DNA of 64,000 bases from JACVRW01 sp963813495 (GCA_963813495.1 CAWEZC010000010.1:372001-436000), one strand, 5' to 3'. Positions 32,243 to 40,686 are shown, counted from the first letter of the stretch. Notes: generated by a model not told the origin, from the letters alone. Numbers and translations are program-made.

Positions 32243-33793
32243 ATGGAGATCTTTCTCGCCCTCGTGGCCGCGCTGCTGTTCTCGCTCGGCACCGTACTCA
32301 TGAGCCAGGTGGCTTCGAAGGCGTCTGACGAGGAGGCGGCGAAGGCCGGGTTCCTGCTCCAGCTCGCCCGTCAGCCACGCTGGATCGCGGGCATCGCGGC
32401 CGACGCTCTCGGCTTCGCCGCGCAGGCGGGGGCTCTTGCCATCGGACGGCTGGTGGTGGTCCAGCCGCTGCTGGCCACCGCCGTGGTCTTCGCGCTGCCG
32501 CTGAACTGGATGCTGGGGGGGCGCAAGCCGTCGCCCCGCGCCCTGCTTGCGGCGGTGGCGGTGACGGTCGGCCTCGGGGCCTTTCTCATCGCGTCCGACC
32601 CCACGGGCGGGGTGGACAACGCTTCGGCGACCGGATGGATCGTTTCCTTTGCGATCTGCGCGGTAGCGTCGGTCGGGCTCATTCTGGCCGCGCGCGGGCG
32701 CTCACCCGCGCGCCGGGCGGCCCTGCTCGGCACGGCAGCGGGCCTGTTGTTCGCGCTCAGCGCCGCCCTGACCAAGACGACGGTCGACCAGCTGGGCGAC
32801 GGTGTGCTGACCGTCTTCGAGCACTGGCAGCTGTACGCCCTGATCGTGATCGGCTACCTGTCGATGATGCTGAGCCAGGCCTCGCTGCAGACCGGTGCGC
32901 TCGCTCCCGCGGTAGCCACCCAGATGGCGCTCGACCCGATCGCAAGCGTGCTGCTCGGCATCCTCGCCTTCGATGAGACCATCCACGACGACGCCCTGGG
33001 CGTGGTGCTGGCTCTGATGGCGTTCGCGGTGATGCTCGCCGGGCTCGTCTACCTGGCGCTTCACGAGGACGGCACCCAGACGGCCGGCCGCCCGCCCGAG
33101 CCGGCGCAGCCGGATAGGTGTCGGCCGAATTTGTCCCGATCGCCGCGCAGCGCCGCCCTGAGGGCCGTCAGGCCGGTCCGCACGCAGCTGTCGCGGCTGG
33201 CGGAGCGGCGCTTCGGGCCGGGGATCAGCACGGGCGGGGATCTCCGTCAGACCGAGCAGGGTTACGCCTACGGGATCTACCGCCCGACGTCCTGGTTGGT
33301 GTTGGAGCGGCTCTTCGCGCACCTGGAGGTGGCCGAAGACGACGTAATGGTGGACATCGGGTCTGGCATGGGGCGAGCCGTCCTGATGGCCGCGCGGCGT
33401 CCGTTCAAGCGGGTGATCGGCATCGAGCGCTCCGCGGAGCTGACGCAGATCGCGCGTGAGAACGTTGTTAGGGGCCGGCGCCGGTTGCGCTGTCAGGACA
33501 TCGAGCTGCTCACCGTGGACGCCCTGGACTGGGAGATTCCCGACGACCTGACTCTCGCGTACCTCTACTGTCCCTTCCCCGACGAGGTCCTCGAACGGGT
33601 GCTGGCCAAGCTGATCCATTCGCTCGACAGAAGACCCAGGGGCTTTCGCCTGATCTACAACTTCAGCACGATCGGCAACCGGGATACCGTGAGGGCCACC
33701 GGCAGAGCGCTGCCGATAGAGCTGACGGCACCCTGGTACCTGCGCTCGGCGTACCGCGAACTCTCGATGTACCGGCTCACCTCCGAGGGCTGA
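32243..33793 (+). CDS. EamA/DMT-type permease fused to a class I SAM methyltransferase
   Basis: A 516-aa open frame with two unrelated parts. Residues 1-275 carry about nine or ten helices with drug/metabolite-transporter style (FSLGTVLMSQVASKASD, DPIASVLLGILAFDETI). Residues about 320-516 are a soluble class I methyltransferase: GISTGGDLRQTEQGYAYGIY, then motif I VDIGSGMGRAVL and a downstream acidic FKRVIGIERS. The second part resembles DOT1-like bacterial methyltransferases found near glycosyltransferase genes. An in-frame TTG at 33131 could start it separately, but no stop ends the permease. It may be a true fusion or the product of a lost stop. It overlaps the lasso B2 gene by 17 nt, tail to tail. 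Confidence 0.8.
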   Translation: MEIFLALVAALLFSLGTVLMSQVASKASDEEAAKAGFLLQLARQPRWIAGIAADALGFAAQAGALAIGRLVVVQPLLATAVVFALPLNWMLGGRKPSPRALLAAVAVTVGLGAFLIASDPTGGVDNASATGWIVSFAICAVASVGLILAARGRSPARRAALLGTAAGLLFALSAALTKTTVDQLGDGVLTVFEHWQLYALIVIGYLSMMLSQASLQTGALAPAVATQMALDPIASVLLGILAFDETIHDDALGVVLALMAFAVMLAGLVYLALHEDGTQTAGRPPEPAQPDRCRPNLSRSPRSAALRAVRPVRTQLSRLAERRFGPGISTGGDLRQTEQGYAYGIYRPTSWLVLERLFAHLEVAEDDVMVDIGSGMGRAVLMAARRPFKRVIGIERSAELTQIARENVVRGRRRLRCQDIELLTVDALDWEIPDDLTLAYLYCPFPDEVLERVLAKLIHSLDRRPRGFRLIYNFSTIGNRDTVRATGRALPIELTAPWYLRSAYRELSMYRLTSEG

Positions 33794-34259
33794 TGATCGC
33801 TCCCTGAGGCCCGAAGGTGGCAATCGGTGTGAAGGCAGCGATGTCTTCGTCGGAGTCTGCCAGCGGGCAGCCGTCTACGACGATCCAGGCGTGCCCTATC
33901 AGTTCCTCGCCGTCCCGGCGGACGCCACATTCGAGCTGCGGCTCGGCTCCCGCCTGGGCAAGAAATCGGTAGGCCAACAGGCAGCGCTCCAGGCAGTTGT
34001 CGTCGGCGCGGTCGTGCTCGCCGCGATAGAGCTGGAATAGCGTCGCGGCCACGAGCGCCTCACGGTCGGGACGACGCGGGCTGCTGCGTCGCCTTGGCCA
34101 GAGCAGGCGGACCAGCGAGCGCAGCGGCAGCGCGCGCCTCAGCAGTGGTAGCACCAGCCGCCAGCCCAGCATTCGAGACCCCAGCCACGCGGCGTCGGGC
34201 CGGTGCGCCGCCCTGGCTAATAGCGACGGTATCCTCAAGCGAGGAGCGGGCACGGTCAT
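33777..34259 (-). CDS. Lasso peptide leader peptidase (B2, transglutaminase-like)
   Basis: A 160-aa Cys protease that cuts the leader from a lasso precursor. The catalytic triad is visible: C89 in DDNCLERCLLAYRFL, H123 in GHAWIVVDG and D129. Length and the N-terminal helical part fit the lasso B2 family. ATG 34259 overlaps the stop of the kinase gene (ATGA), so the two are translationally coupled. It is the last gene of the minus-strand lasso operon. It would act with the PqqD-like B1 protein encoded at 37124-37387. Confidence 0.88.
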   Translation of the reverse strand: MTVPAPRLRIPSLLARAAHRPDAAWLGSRMLGWRLVLPLLRRALPLRSLVRLLWPRRRSSPRRPDREALVAATLFQLYRGEHDRADDNCLERCLLAYRFLAQAGAEPQLECGVRRDGEELIGHAWIVVDGCPLADSDEDIAAFTPIATFGPQGAIISPRR

Positions 34260-35032
34260 GCCGCCGAGTGGTCGAGCTCGCTCTCGAGGGCTCGGGTCAC
34301 CTCTGCAAGCGTGGCCGGAAGGACATGCAGCCCGGACGGAAACGAGAGCTCGAACACCGGCACGCGGGCGCTCAGCTCGAGGTACTGGTCGACCATCTGC
34401 GCGCGTCGGACGGGATTCTCCAGATCGAAGCAGTAGGCGTGCTCGAGCAGCGCGGTGAAGGCGTGGCCCCCCTCCGTGCGCGAGGCACGCACGGCGCCGC
34501 GAGGGGTATCCGAACGGGTGAGGATGAATACGGCCGCCAGCGGGACCAGGCGTGCCGCCGCCGAATTGTCCTCGCGCGGGCCGGCGGCTCGCGCGTCGGT
34601 CCTGAAGTAGCGCTCGGAGGGCGGGCGAAGCTTGAGCGAGAACGGCAGGGCGAGGACCGACACGCCCTGCTCGGTCAGCTCCACGGCCACGGCGTCGTCG
34701 GCCCACAGTGGACGGTTCAGGTGGCGGCTCAGGCCGTACGCGAGAGTGGACTTCCCGGTGCGCGAGCGCCCACAGAGCGCCACGGCGCCTTGCGGCATCA
34801 GGACGGCGCTGGCGTGGAGGACCTCGCGACCCTCGGCCTGCAGCGCCATGGGCAGCACGCAGCGACGAAACCCATCGATAACGGCGTCGTGCTCGACCCC
34901 CGGCTCCGGGGACGCGGTTACACCCGCTTCCGCGTCACTCCAGCGAAACACACCGACGCCCGGCAGGCGCATCGAGCTGCGGGGGCCATCGCTCCACCCG
35001 AACGCCACCGTGCCGTACTCGTCGCGCCACAC
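34256..35032 (-). CDS. HPr-kinase-like lasso peptide kinase
   Basis: A 258-aa protein related to the C-terminal domain of HPr kinase/phosphorylase. The P-loop is GRSRTGKS at 88-95, and WADDAVAVEL (110-119) provides the acidic pair typical of HPrK. Such kinases phosphorylate lasso peptides in some Bacillales clusters. GTG 35032 is the first standard start, but the frame is open and looks coding upstream (through LTLRVGAPEEVPIP to about 35090), so the true start may be a CTG or an unusual codon nearer the precursor stop. It lies between the precursor and B2. The target residue is discussed in the findings. Confidence 0.82.
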   Translation of the reverse strand: MWRDEYGTVAFGWSDGPRSSMRLPGVGVFRWSDAEAGVTASPEPGVEHDAVIDGFRRCVLPMALQAEGREVLHASAVLMPQGAVALCGRSRTGKSTLAYGLSRHLNRPLWADDAVAVELTEQGVSVLALPFSLKLRPPSERYFRTDARAAGPREDNSAAARLVPLAAVFILTRSDTPRGAVRASRTEGGHAFTALLEHAYCFDLENPVRRAQMVDQYLELSARVPVFELSFPSGLHVLPATLAEVTRALESELDHSAA

Positions 35033-35126
35033 AGTCTCGTATCCCCGCCGGCCCGCGGCCGGGATAGGGACCTCTTCAGGCGCGCCGACTCGCAGCGTGA
35101 GCCGCGAGCCGGGGCTGCTTGGGGGA

Positions 35127-35282
35127 CTACCCAGTTGGCTTCTGCTTGCGCGGCTCGCCCGGATCGCCGCCGGGCGGCGTCAGCTTGCCGCCACCCTGCT
35201 GAATCACATCGGGCACACGCCCGACGTGAGTCAGGGTCATCGGCTGCCAGGTAGGACGCTGCTCATTTCCCTGCCGTCGCAT
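35127..35282 (-). CDS. Lasso peptide precursor
   Basis: A 51-aa peptide. The leader (1-31) has the leader-recognition elements W12-x-P14-x2-L17-x2-VG21 of lasso precursors. The likely core is residues 32-51, GKLTPPGGD followed by PGEPRKQKPTG: Gly32 could form an isopeptide bond with Asp40, giving a 9-residue ring and an 11-residue tail. The usual Thr just before the core is absent (the leader ends QQGG), so the cut site is less certain. A strong GGAGGT ribosome binding site lies 4 nt before the ATG. Neighbouring genes for cyclase, B1, B2 and export support the call. Confidence 0.82.
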   Translation of the reverse strand: MRRQGNEQRPTWQPMTLTHVGRVPDVIQQGGGKLTPPGGDPGEPRKQKPTG

Positions 35283-35286
35283 ATTG

Positions 35287-35292
35287 ACCTCC
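35287..35292 (-). promoter_or_regulatory. Strong ribosome binding site of the lasso precursor
   Basis: Read on the minus strand, GGAGGT lies 4 nt before the precursor ATG (35282). It is one of the strongest Shine-Dalgarno sites in the region and fixes the start of the short gene; high expression of a precursor peptide is expected. Confidence 0.75.
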
Positions 35293-35295
35293 CGG

Positions 35296-36936
35296 TTACC
35301 GCCCGCGTAACCACGCTTCGAGGCTGAGGACATACCACAGCCGATGAACTTCGCGTTCGTCTCTCGCCGCGAAGGTGTGCATTGCGCTCGAGTGTAGGGC
35401 CTTGGCGTCGACGACGTCAAGGCGGGCCAGTTCCCGCGCCCCGCCCAGCTCCTGCCACGCGCGACGGCCCCCTTCGAGCATGACCGAACTGGAGTAGTTG
35501 GTGGCCACGACCTTCTTGTGCCTGTCGAAGCCGACCTCCGGGAAGCGCCGGGTCAACATTTCGCGCACCACGCCCTTGGAGCGCCCGCCTCGGTTCAGCA
35601 GCTCGGGCGGGACGCGAACGAGAAAGCGGATCAGGTCCGGATCCCAGAAGGGCTGCAAAACGCGAACGCCAAGCCGCCTTCCTGCCTCGTAGGTCTCCTC
35701 CACCTCGATGTTCATGAGCGGGTGATCGAGCGCCTCCTCGAGCTCTCGCTGGTAGAAGTCCCTCGTGATCGGCTCGGGCCGGTAGCGCAGCGCGCGCTCG
35801 TCCATCGCCCGGCGGATCTCCGGGTCGGGTGCCGCCCACTCCGGGGTGGCGGCGGCCACCGCGCGCTGGCGATGACGGCGCAGCAGTGCCGGCGCCGTTG
35901 CGCTCAGTCCCGCGGCCACCGTGGCCGAGAGCAGGTCGCGTACACCGAAGCGCCAGGCGATGTTGCGCGCCAGCAGCAACTTGGGAATGGGATTCGAGCG
36001 GCTGAGGTTGGCCCAGAGACGGTAGATGCCGAGCAGGTCGCCCGAGCGGAGCAGGTCGGCCGCGTAGTAGGGGCTCACGCATAGCCACTCGTCGCCGCCC
36101 GTGCCGGTGAGGATCGCCCCGCACCCCTCTCGCTCCGCCTCGCGGCCCAGACGCTGGTAGGCGGGCAGCCAATAATTAAGAAGCGGGGTGGGCCAGCCCC
36201 GACTCAGTTCGAGGGCAGCGGACACCACGCCGGCGGGCCCGGTGGCCTCCTCCAGACCGAGCAGCAGCTGGGGCAGGCCGAGCTCCTGCGCGATCCTCCG
36301 TTGTATGGACTCTTCGTCGCAGTCGGGATGTGGAAAGCGAAGCGAGAGCGCGCGCGGCGCCGGCAGCCCCGCCTCGCGGCTGCGGTCGCGGGCCACGGCC
36401 GCCACGCTGACAGAGTCGAGCCCTCCGCTGAGGTAGATGCCGGCCGGCCCATGGGCCAGGCAGCGGTCGATGGCCTGGGCAAAAAGCTCGTCGAACTGAT
36501 CGAGCTCGTCCTCGGTGACCCAGTCATCGGAGCCGTTGGGACTCGGATCCCAGTAGCGGCGAAGATCGCGCTGGTCCCCGCGGAACTTCAGAACGTGCCC
36601 CGGAGGCACACGCCGAATGTCGCGGATCAAGGTTTCCTCGGGGTCGTGCCAGCGCAGGCAGGCCTGCTCTGCCACCACCACTCGGTTCAGCTCGCTCGAC
36701 ACCCCTGCGCTCGACCTGAGCGCTTCGAACGAGGACGAGAGGCGCAGCTCGTCGCCGACCTCCGCGTAGAAGAGTGGATGGACGCCAAGAGGATCACGAG
36801 CGCACAGGACCAGGTCTTGCTCGCGTCCCACAAGACGAGGGCAAAGCGGCCGCTCAGGCGCGAGACACTCTTCGCCGTGGCGTAGGCAGGCCTCGAGCAC
36901 CAGCCGGGGATCGCTCGGGCCCCATTTGTCCCGCAA
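35296..36936 (-). CDS. Lasso cyclase, asparagine-synthetase-like (C protein); N-terminus frameshifted
   Basis: The intact frame gives 546 aa with the ATP-pyrophosphatase loop SGGLDS at 170-175 and the C-terminal synthetase domain (TGTGGDEWL, LNIEVEE-like MNIEVEETYEAGRRLGVR). Lasso cyclases activate the side-chain carboxylate by adenylation and close the ring. The glutamine-amidotransferase-like N-terminal part is broken: CGVLFDGYLYDRAEL, then the listed frame, then RLSGRFALVLWDA are found in three different frames between 36750 and 37137. The original start is probably ATG 37137, overlapping the B1 gene. The frameshifts look like assembly errors. It is separated from the precursor by 13 nt. 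Confidence 0.85.
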   Translation of the reverse strand: MRDKWGPSDPRLVLEACLRHGEECLAPERPLCPRLVGREQDLVLCARDPLGVHPLFYAEVGDELRLSSSFEALRSSAGVSSELNRVVVAEQACLRWHDPEETLIRDIRRVPPGHVLKFRGDQRDLRRYWDPSPNGSDDWVTEDELDQFDELFAQAIDRCLAHGPAGIYLSGGLDSVSVAAVARDRSREAGLPAPRALSLRFPHPDCDEESIQRRIAQELGLPQLLLGLEEATGPAGVVSAALELSRGWPTPLLNYWLPAYQRLGREAEREGCGAILTGTGGDEWLCVSPYYAADLLRSGDLLGIYRLWANLSRSNPIPKLLLARNIAWRFGVRDLLSATVAAGLSATAPALLRRHRQRAVAAATPEWAAPDPEIRRAMDERALRYRPEPITRDFYQRELEEALDHPLMNIEVEETYEAGRRLGVRVLQPFWDPDLIRFLVRVPPELLNRGGRSKGVVREMLTRRFPEVGFDRHKKVVATNYSSSVMLEGGRRAWQELGGARELARLDVVDAKALHSSAMHTFAARDEREVHRLWYVLSLEAWLRGR

Positions 36937-37123
36937 AAGGACCTTTCATGAGCTCGGCCCGGTCGTACAGATACCCGTCGAAGAGGACGCCGCATGACCC
37001 GTCGCCGGCGTACGTGCGGCGCTCTCTACGGCCCGCGCCTCGGCGCGGGCGCTCGCCGGGCGACGCGGCACGGCGAGCACCCAGCCATCCTGGCTGTCCG
37101 CATCGAGCCGGCCTGGAGAGAGC

Positions 37124-37387
37124 TCAGGCGCTCGCATCAGCCTGCAACAGCCCTTGGTCGGTCAGTTCGGCCACCAGCCGCTCGACCTCGTGGTCGAGGC
37201 TGTGGCGATCCACCTCGAACTCGGACTCGAGCGAGCGCTTGACCTCGTCGAGCTCGAGGCCTTCGCCGAGCAGCTCCCAGAAGCGCGCCCCGGTGAAGTT
37301 GAGCCGGTAGATCTCGTTGGTGCGCAGGTGAACCAGCACCACCTCGTCATCCAGCCTCCTGGCCACCACGTCCGGGTTGACTTGCAC
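37124..37387 (-). CDS. PqqD-like leader-binding protein (lasso B1)
   Basis: An 87-aa RiPP recognition element. VVLVHLRTNEIYRLNFTGARFWELLGEG is the PqqD signature: a winged helix that binds the leader of the precursor and presents it to the B2 protease and the cyclase. GTG 37387 is chosen because the family begins at PDVVARRLDDEVV; upstream sequence is not conserved-looking. The C-terminal ADASA overlaps the probable start of the cyclase gene by 14 nt. It stands alone, not fused to B2, as is usual in actinobacteria. Confidence 0.88.
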   Translation of the reverse strand: MQVNPDVVARRLDDEVVLVHLRTNEIYRLNFTGARFWELLGEGLELDEVKRSLESEFEVDRHSLDHEVERLVAELTDQGLLQADASA

Positions 37388-37428
37388 GGGGCGAGCATAG
37401 GCGGCGACTCGCCGGCTCGCCAGCGCTG

Positions 37429-38244
37429 TCAGTACTGGACGAGCGTTCCCGACCGTCGGCCGTAGCTGAGCGCCGCCCCGAACAGCCACATCGCGACCGG
37501 AAGCGACACCACGGCTATTGCCGCGAGGGCTAAAGCGTCGTCTTCCCAGCCCCCGCCCTGATAAAGGGCAGCGCGCAGGCCGTCGAAGGCGAACTTGGTG
37601 GGCACGACCTCGCCCACGACCTGCAACCAGCAGGGCAGCACCGAGACGGGGAAGAACGCCCCGCCGAGCAGACCGAGCGCAAAGGTGAACAGGCTGGCCA
37701 GGACCGCCCCCCGCTTGATCACCAGTACGAGACCACCCAGGGCGACCCCGATGCCGGAGAGCGCGGCTGCGCTGGCGGCGAGCACCACGCCGAAGCCGAC
37801 CCAGTCGGCGCCGGCGAAGCTCACGCCAAGGAGCGTCCCGGCCACGATCAGGTAGACAGCCACTCGCACCATGGCGAACAGGAACGGGAGTCCGGCCATG
37901 CCCAGCGACAGTTCGGTGGCACTGAGCGGCTGCACCGTGAGCGCTTCCAGCGTCCCGGTGAGCTGCTCTTCGCGAACGCGCTGGGCGAGCTGCGTGCTCG
38001 TGGCCCCGATCACGATCGTCACCGCCAGCCCGACGGCAACGAAAGCGAAGTAGCTGGGGGCTCCTCCGAGGTCCTCCGTCGCCTGCGGGAAGGTCTCCGA
38101 GATGAAGAAGTAGATACAGAGGTCCACCACGCCGAGCACGATGTCGAGGTAGAACGCCACCCGGTAGGACTGCGTGATGGCGAAGTCCCGGCGCACGAGC
38201 GCGTAGATCGCCCGCGGCCGGGTCTTGCTAAGAGCCAAGGCCAA
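37429..38244 (-). CDS. ABC-2 type permease of the lasso cluster
   Basis: A 271-aa membrane protein with about six helices and the ABC-2 layout (FAITQSYRVAFYLDIVLGVVDLCIYFF, then LAQRVREEQLTGTLEALTVQPLS, the coupling-helix region). It would form an exporter with the ATPase encoded upstream. The start is uncertain: TTG 38244 or TTG 38238, both inside the end of the ATPase gene; all upstream codons are shadows. Its role as lasso peptide exporter and immunity factor is inferred from its place in the operon. Confidence 0.85.
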   Translation of the reverse strand: MALALSKTRPRAIYALVRRDFAITQSYRVAFYLDIVLGVVDLCIYFFISETFPQATEDLGGAPSYFAFVAVGLAVTIVIGATSTQLAQRVREEQLTGTLEALTVQPLSATELSLGMAGLPFLFAMVRVAVYLIVAGTLLGVSFAGADWVGFGVVLAASAAALSGIGVALGGLVLVIKRGAVLASLFTFALGLLGGAFFPVSVLPCWLQVVGEVVPTKFAFDGLRAALYQGGGWEDDALALAAIAVVSLPVAMWLFGAALSYGRRSGTLVQY

Positions 38245-38875
38245 CGCGCCGCCCGCAGTGGGCGAGGTCCTCGGCGCGGTGGGTGGCCACCACGGCGCCG
38301 GCGTGCTTGCGGCGCTCGACCGCGCTCCAGAGACGGCGCACGGCGTCGACATCGAGCGACCTCGTCGGCTCGTCGAGGAGCAGCAGGCGCGGCGCGCCGA
38401 GCAGTGCCCTCGCCAGCGCCACCTGCTGCAGCATTCCCGTCGAGCAGCCGTCGAGTCGCTGGCGGACGATGTCCTCGATCTCGAGTTCCTCGACGACGTT
38501 CTCGACGTTTTGCACCGCGGCTCGCTCGCCGGCGTGGCGCAGCCGGGCAAAAAAGAGCAGGTTCGCGCGCCCGGTCAGGCGCAGGTAGAAGGATCTCTCG
38601 GTCGTGAGCGAGGCGCCCACCATTTGCTGCGCCGCCCAGCTGCCGGCGGGGTGGGGGCCGACCCAGGCCTGTCCCGCCGAGGGGGTGAGCGTTCCGGCGA
38701 CGCACCGGAGCAGGGTGGTCTTGCCGGATCCGTTTGGACCGAAAAGGGCGACCCGCTCACCGGGAGCCACGGCGAGATCGATGGGAGGCAGCGCGAGCTT
38801 GCCCTTGAAGCTCCGGGTGAGCCCACGCACAGTCAGGACCGCCGGGACATCAGGGCTTGTGGCTGCTGGTGTCAT
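38228..38875 (-). CDS. ABC transporter ATPase of the lasso cluster
   Basis: A 215-aa ATPase. Walker A is GPNGSGKTT at 46-54, the signature is CSTGMLQQVALARALL (a common variant of LSGGQ in this subclass), and Walker B is LLLLDEPTRSLD. It pairs with the overlapping permease gene. ATG 38875 begins 9 nt after a TAGGGT box on this strand, so the transcript is probably leaderless, and this is the first gene of the lasso operon. Export of the mature peptide is the likely role. Confidence 0.9.
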   Translation of the reverse strand: MTPAATSPDVPAVLTVRGLTRSFKGKLALPPIDLAVAPGERVALFGPNGSGKTTLLRCVAGTLTPSAGQAWVGPHPAGSWAAQQMVGASLTTERSFYLRLTGRANLLFFARLRHAGERAAVQNVENVVEELEIEDIVRQRLDGCSTGMLQQVALARALLGAPRLLLLDEPTRSLDVDAVRRLWSAVERRKHAGAVVATHRAEDLAHCGRRVGLGS

Positions 38876-38903
38876 GAATCACTGACCCTAAGCTCTGATC
38901 AGG
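38876..38903. promoter_or_regulatory. 28-nt divergent leaderless promoter pair of the lasso cluster
   Basis: On the minus strand TAGGGT (38890-38885) is 9 nt before ATG 38875. On the plus strand TAAGCT (38889-38894) is 9 nt before ATG 38904. The two -10 boxes share the TA at 38889-38890. Neither gene has a Shine-Dalgarno. The two polymerases could not bind together, so the promoters should compete. Confidence 0.6.
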
Positions 38904-39825
38904 ATGACGGGCCAGGACGCAACGTCGTCCGAGCTCATGGTCGCCGTCAGGCGGCGATCGTGGACCGGGCCACGGCGCGAGTCGTCACGGCGCTGCGCGA
39001 CGAGGGCGTTCGCAGCATCCTGCTCAAGGGCCCGGTGCTCGCGGACTGGCTGTACGCCGACTCGCCGAGGGCCTACCTGGACGCAGACCTCCTGGTGGCA
39101 CCAGCGGACGTGTCTCGCGCCGAGGCCGTGCTGGACGGCCTCGGCTACGCCAAGGTGCTCGGCGACGCCGACATCCCGCCCTTCAACCGGCAGCTGCACG
39201 CCCACACCTGGTGCCCACCGCGCGGGACCTCGATCGATCTGCACCGCACCCTGGCCGGCGCGCTGGCGACTCCGGCGACGGTGTGGGCGGTACTGAGTCA
39301 GGACGCCGTGATGGCGGAGGTCGATGGGACGGGGGTCGAGGTCCTGGGGCCGGAGGCCCGCTCCGTGATGGTCGTGCTGCATGCTGCGCATCACGGGGCC
39401 GGGGAGCACAAGCCGCTGGAGGACCTCTCACGCGCTCTCGAGGCGCTGGACGGCCAGGGCTGGGCAGCCGCCGCCGAACTTGCCGAACGACTCGAGCGCA
39501 AGCGAGCATTCGCCGCGGCGAGGATGCTCGCGCCTGGGCGGACTGGCCGCCCACGCGCCTCCACGGACGTGGAGGTGCGCGTCGAACGCTGCGCACCCCC
39601 GCTTGCCCTGCACATCGAATGGATGCGCGAGGCACGAGGCGTGAGGGCGAAGGCTCGCCTGCTCCTGCGGCTTCTGTTTCCGCCGCGCGCCTTCATGGAG
39701 CCTGGCCCGGGAGCACGCGGCCGCGCGCTGCGCTCGCGGGGGCGTACCTGCTTCGCATCGCCAAGCTGCGCCACGGGCCGGCGGCGCTCCTCGCTTGGAG
39801 ACGCTCGCAGCGTGAAGGCCGGTGA
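38904..39825 (+). pseudogene. Nucleotidyltransferase-family protein of the lasso cluster (frameshifted)
   Basis: A protein of about 305 aa of the NTP_transf_5 type that accompanies some lasso clusters. It is split over three frames: the start MTGQDATSSELMVAV, the main body (from about 38945: RQAAIVDRATARVVTALRDEG, SILLKGPVLADWLYADSPRAYLDADLLV, then HTWCPPRGTSIDLHRTL and VVLHAAHHGAGEHKPLEDL), and the end AYLLRIAKLRHGPAALLAWRRS after a shift near 39700. The metal-binding Asp pair is DADLL. In Bacillales clusters similar proteins occur with an HPr-like kinase and may decorate the phosphorylated peptide. The two shifts are probably sequence errors. Confidence 0.75.
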
Positions 39826-39918
39826 GGCTCGCCCGCACGCTCGCGCTGCAACGGCCGCTCCCGTCGGCCGGCGCCTCGAACCGGTGCCGCGCGGCCGTAA
39901 GCGCTATAGGTACCGCCC

Positions 39919-40686
39919 ATGGGTGAGCGAGAGCAGTACGCGCAGGGGGCCTTCTCCTGGACCGACCTCAACACCACCGAGACCGGGGCGGCCACTGACT
40001 TCTACCGGGCGTTGTTCGGCTGGGCCACCCACAGCGAGCCGATCCCCGGCGGCGGTGAGTACACGATGGCCGCCATCGATGGACGCAGGGTGGCGGGACT
40101 GTCCTCCGCGCCGCCCGGCCAGCATCCCGCATGGGTCTCCTACGTGACCGTGGACGACGCCGACGCCATGACGGCGCGCGCCTCGGGCCTCGGGGCGAGC
40201 ATCATGGCCGGACCCTTCGACGTGATGGAGGCCGGCCGGATGGGGCTGCTCCAGGACCCCACCGGCGCGGTGTTCGCGCTCTGGCAGGCGGGCGAGAGCA
40301 TCGGCGCGGAGCTGGTCAACGCGCCTGGCGCGCTCACGCTGAATCAGCTCAACACGCGCGATCCCGAGCGCGCCACCGCCTTTTACTCGGAGCTGTTCGG
40401 CTGGCGCATCGAGGCCACGTCCGGCACGGACACGCCGTACTGGGGCATCTACAACGGCGAGCAGCTCAACGGCGGCATGATGCAGCTGCCCGACGAGGCG
40501 CCGGCGCCGTCGCACTGGCTGGTGTACTTCGGCAGCGACGACCTCGACGGAGCGGCGCAGCGCATCGACTCCGCGGGGGGCGGCGTGATGGTGCCGCGCA
40601 CCGCCGTGCCGGGAGGGGAGATCCTCGTGGCCCAGGATCCTCAGGGTGCGGTCTTCGGCCTTGTTGCCGGGCGGTACGACGACTGA
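39919..40686 (+). CDS. Two-domain VOC (glyoxalase-fold) family protein
   Basis: A 255-aa protein with two vicinal-oxygen-chelate modules (about 8-125 and 135-255). Each begins with a WxDLxT-type strand and ends DPTGAVFALWQ or DPQGAVFGLVAG, typical of the bacterial bleomycin-resistance/glyoxalase-like VOC group. Substrate and metal are unknown. TATAGG before the start may be a promoter. The next gene is a paralogue that overlaps the stop, so the pair probably arose by duplication. Confidence 0.9.
   Translation: MGEREQYAQGAFSWTDLNTTETGAATDFYRALFGWATHSEPIPGGGEYTMAAIDGRRVAGLSSAPPGQHPAWVSYVTVDDADAMTARASGLGASIMAGPFDVMEAGRMGLLQDPTGAVFALWQAGESIGAELVNAPGALTLNQLNTRDPERATAFYSELFGWRIEATSGTDTPYWGIYNGEQLNGGMMQLPDEAPAPSHWLVYFGSDDLDGAAQRIDSAGGGVMVPRTAVPGGEILVAQDPQGAVFGLVAGRYDD

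Noticed and set aside
36946..37137. A separate 63-aa gene upstream of the lasso cyclase
   Set aside because: It reads as the displaced first codons of the cyclase gene before a frameshift.
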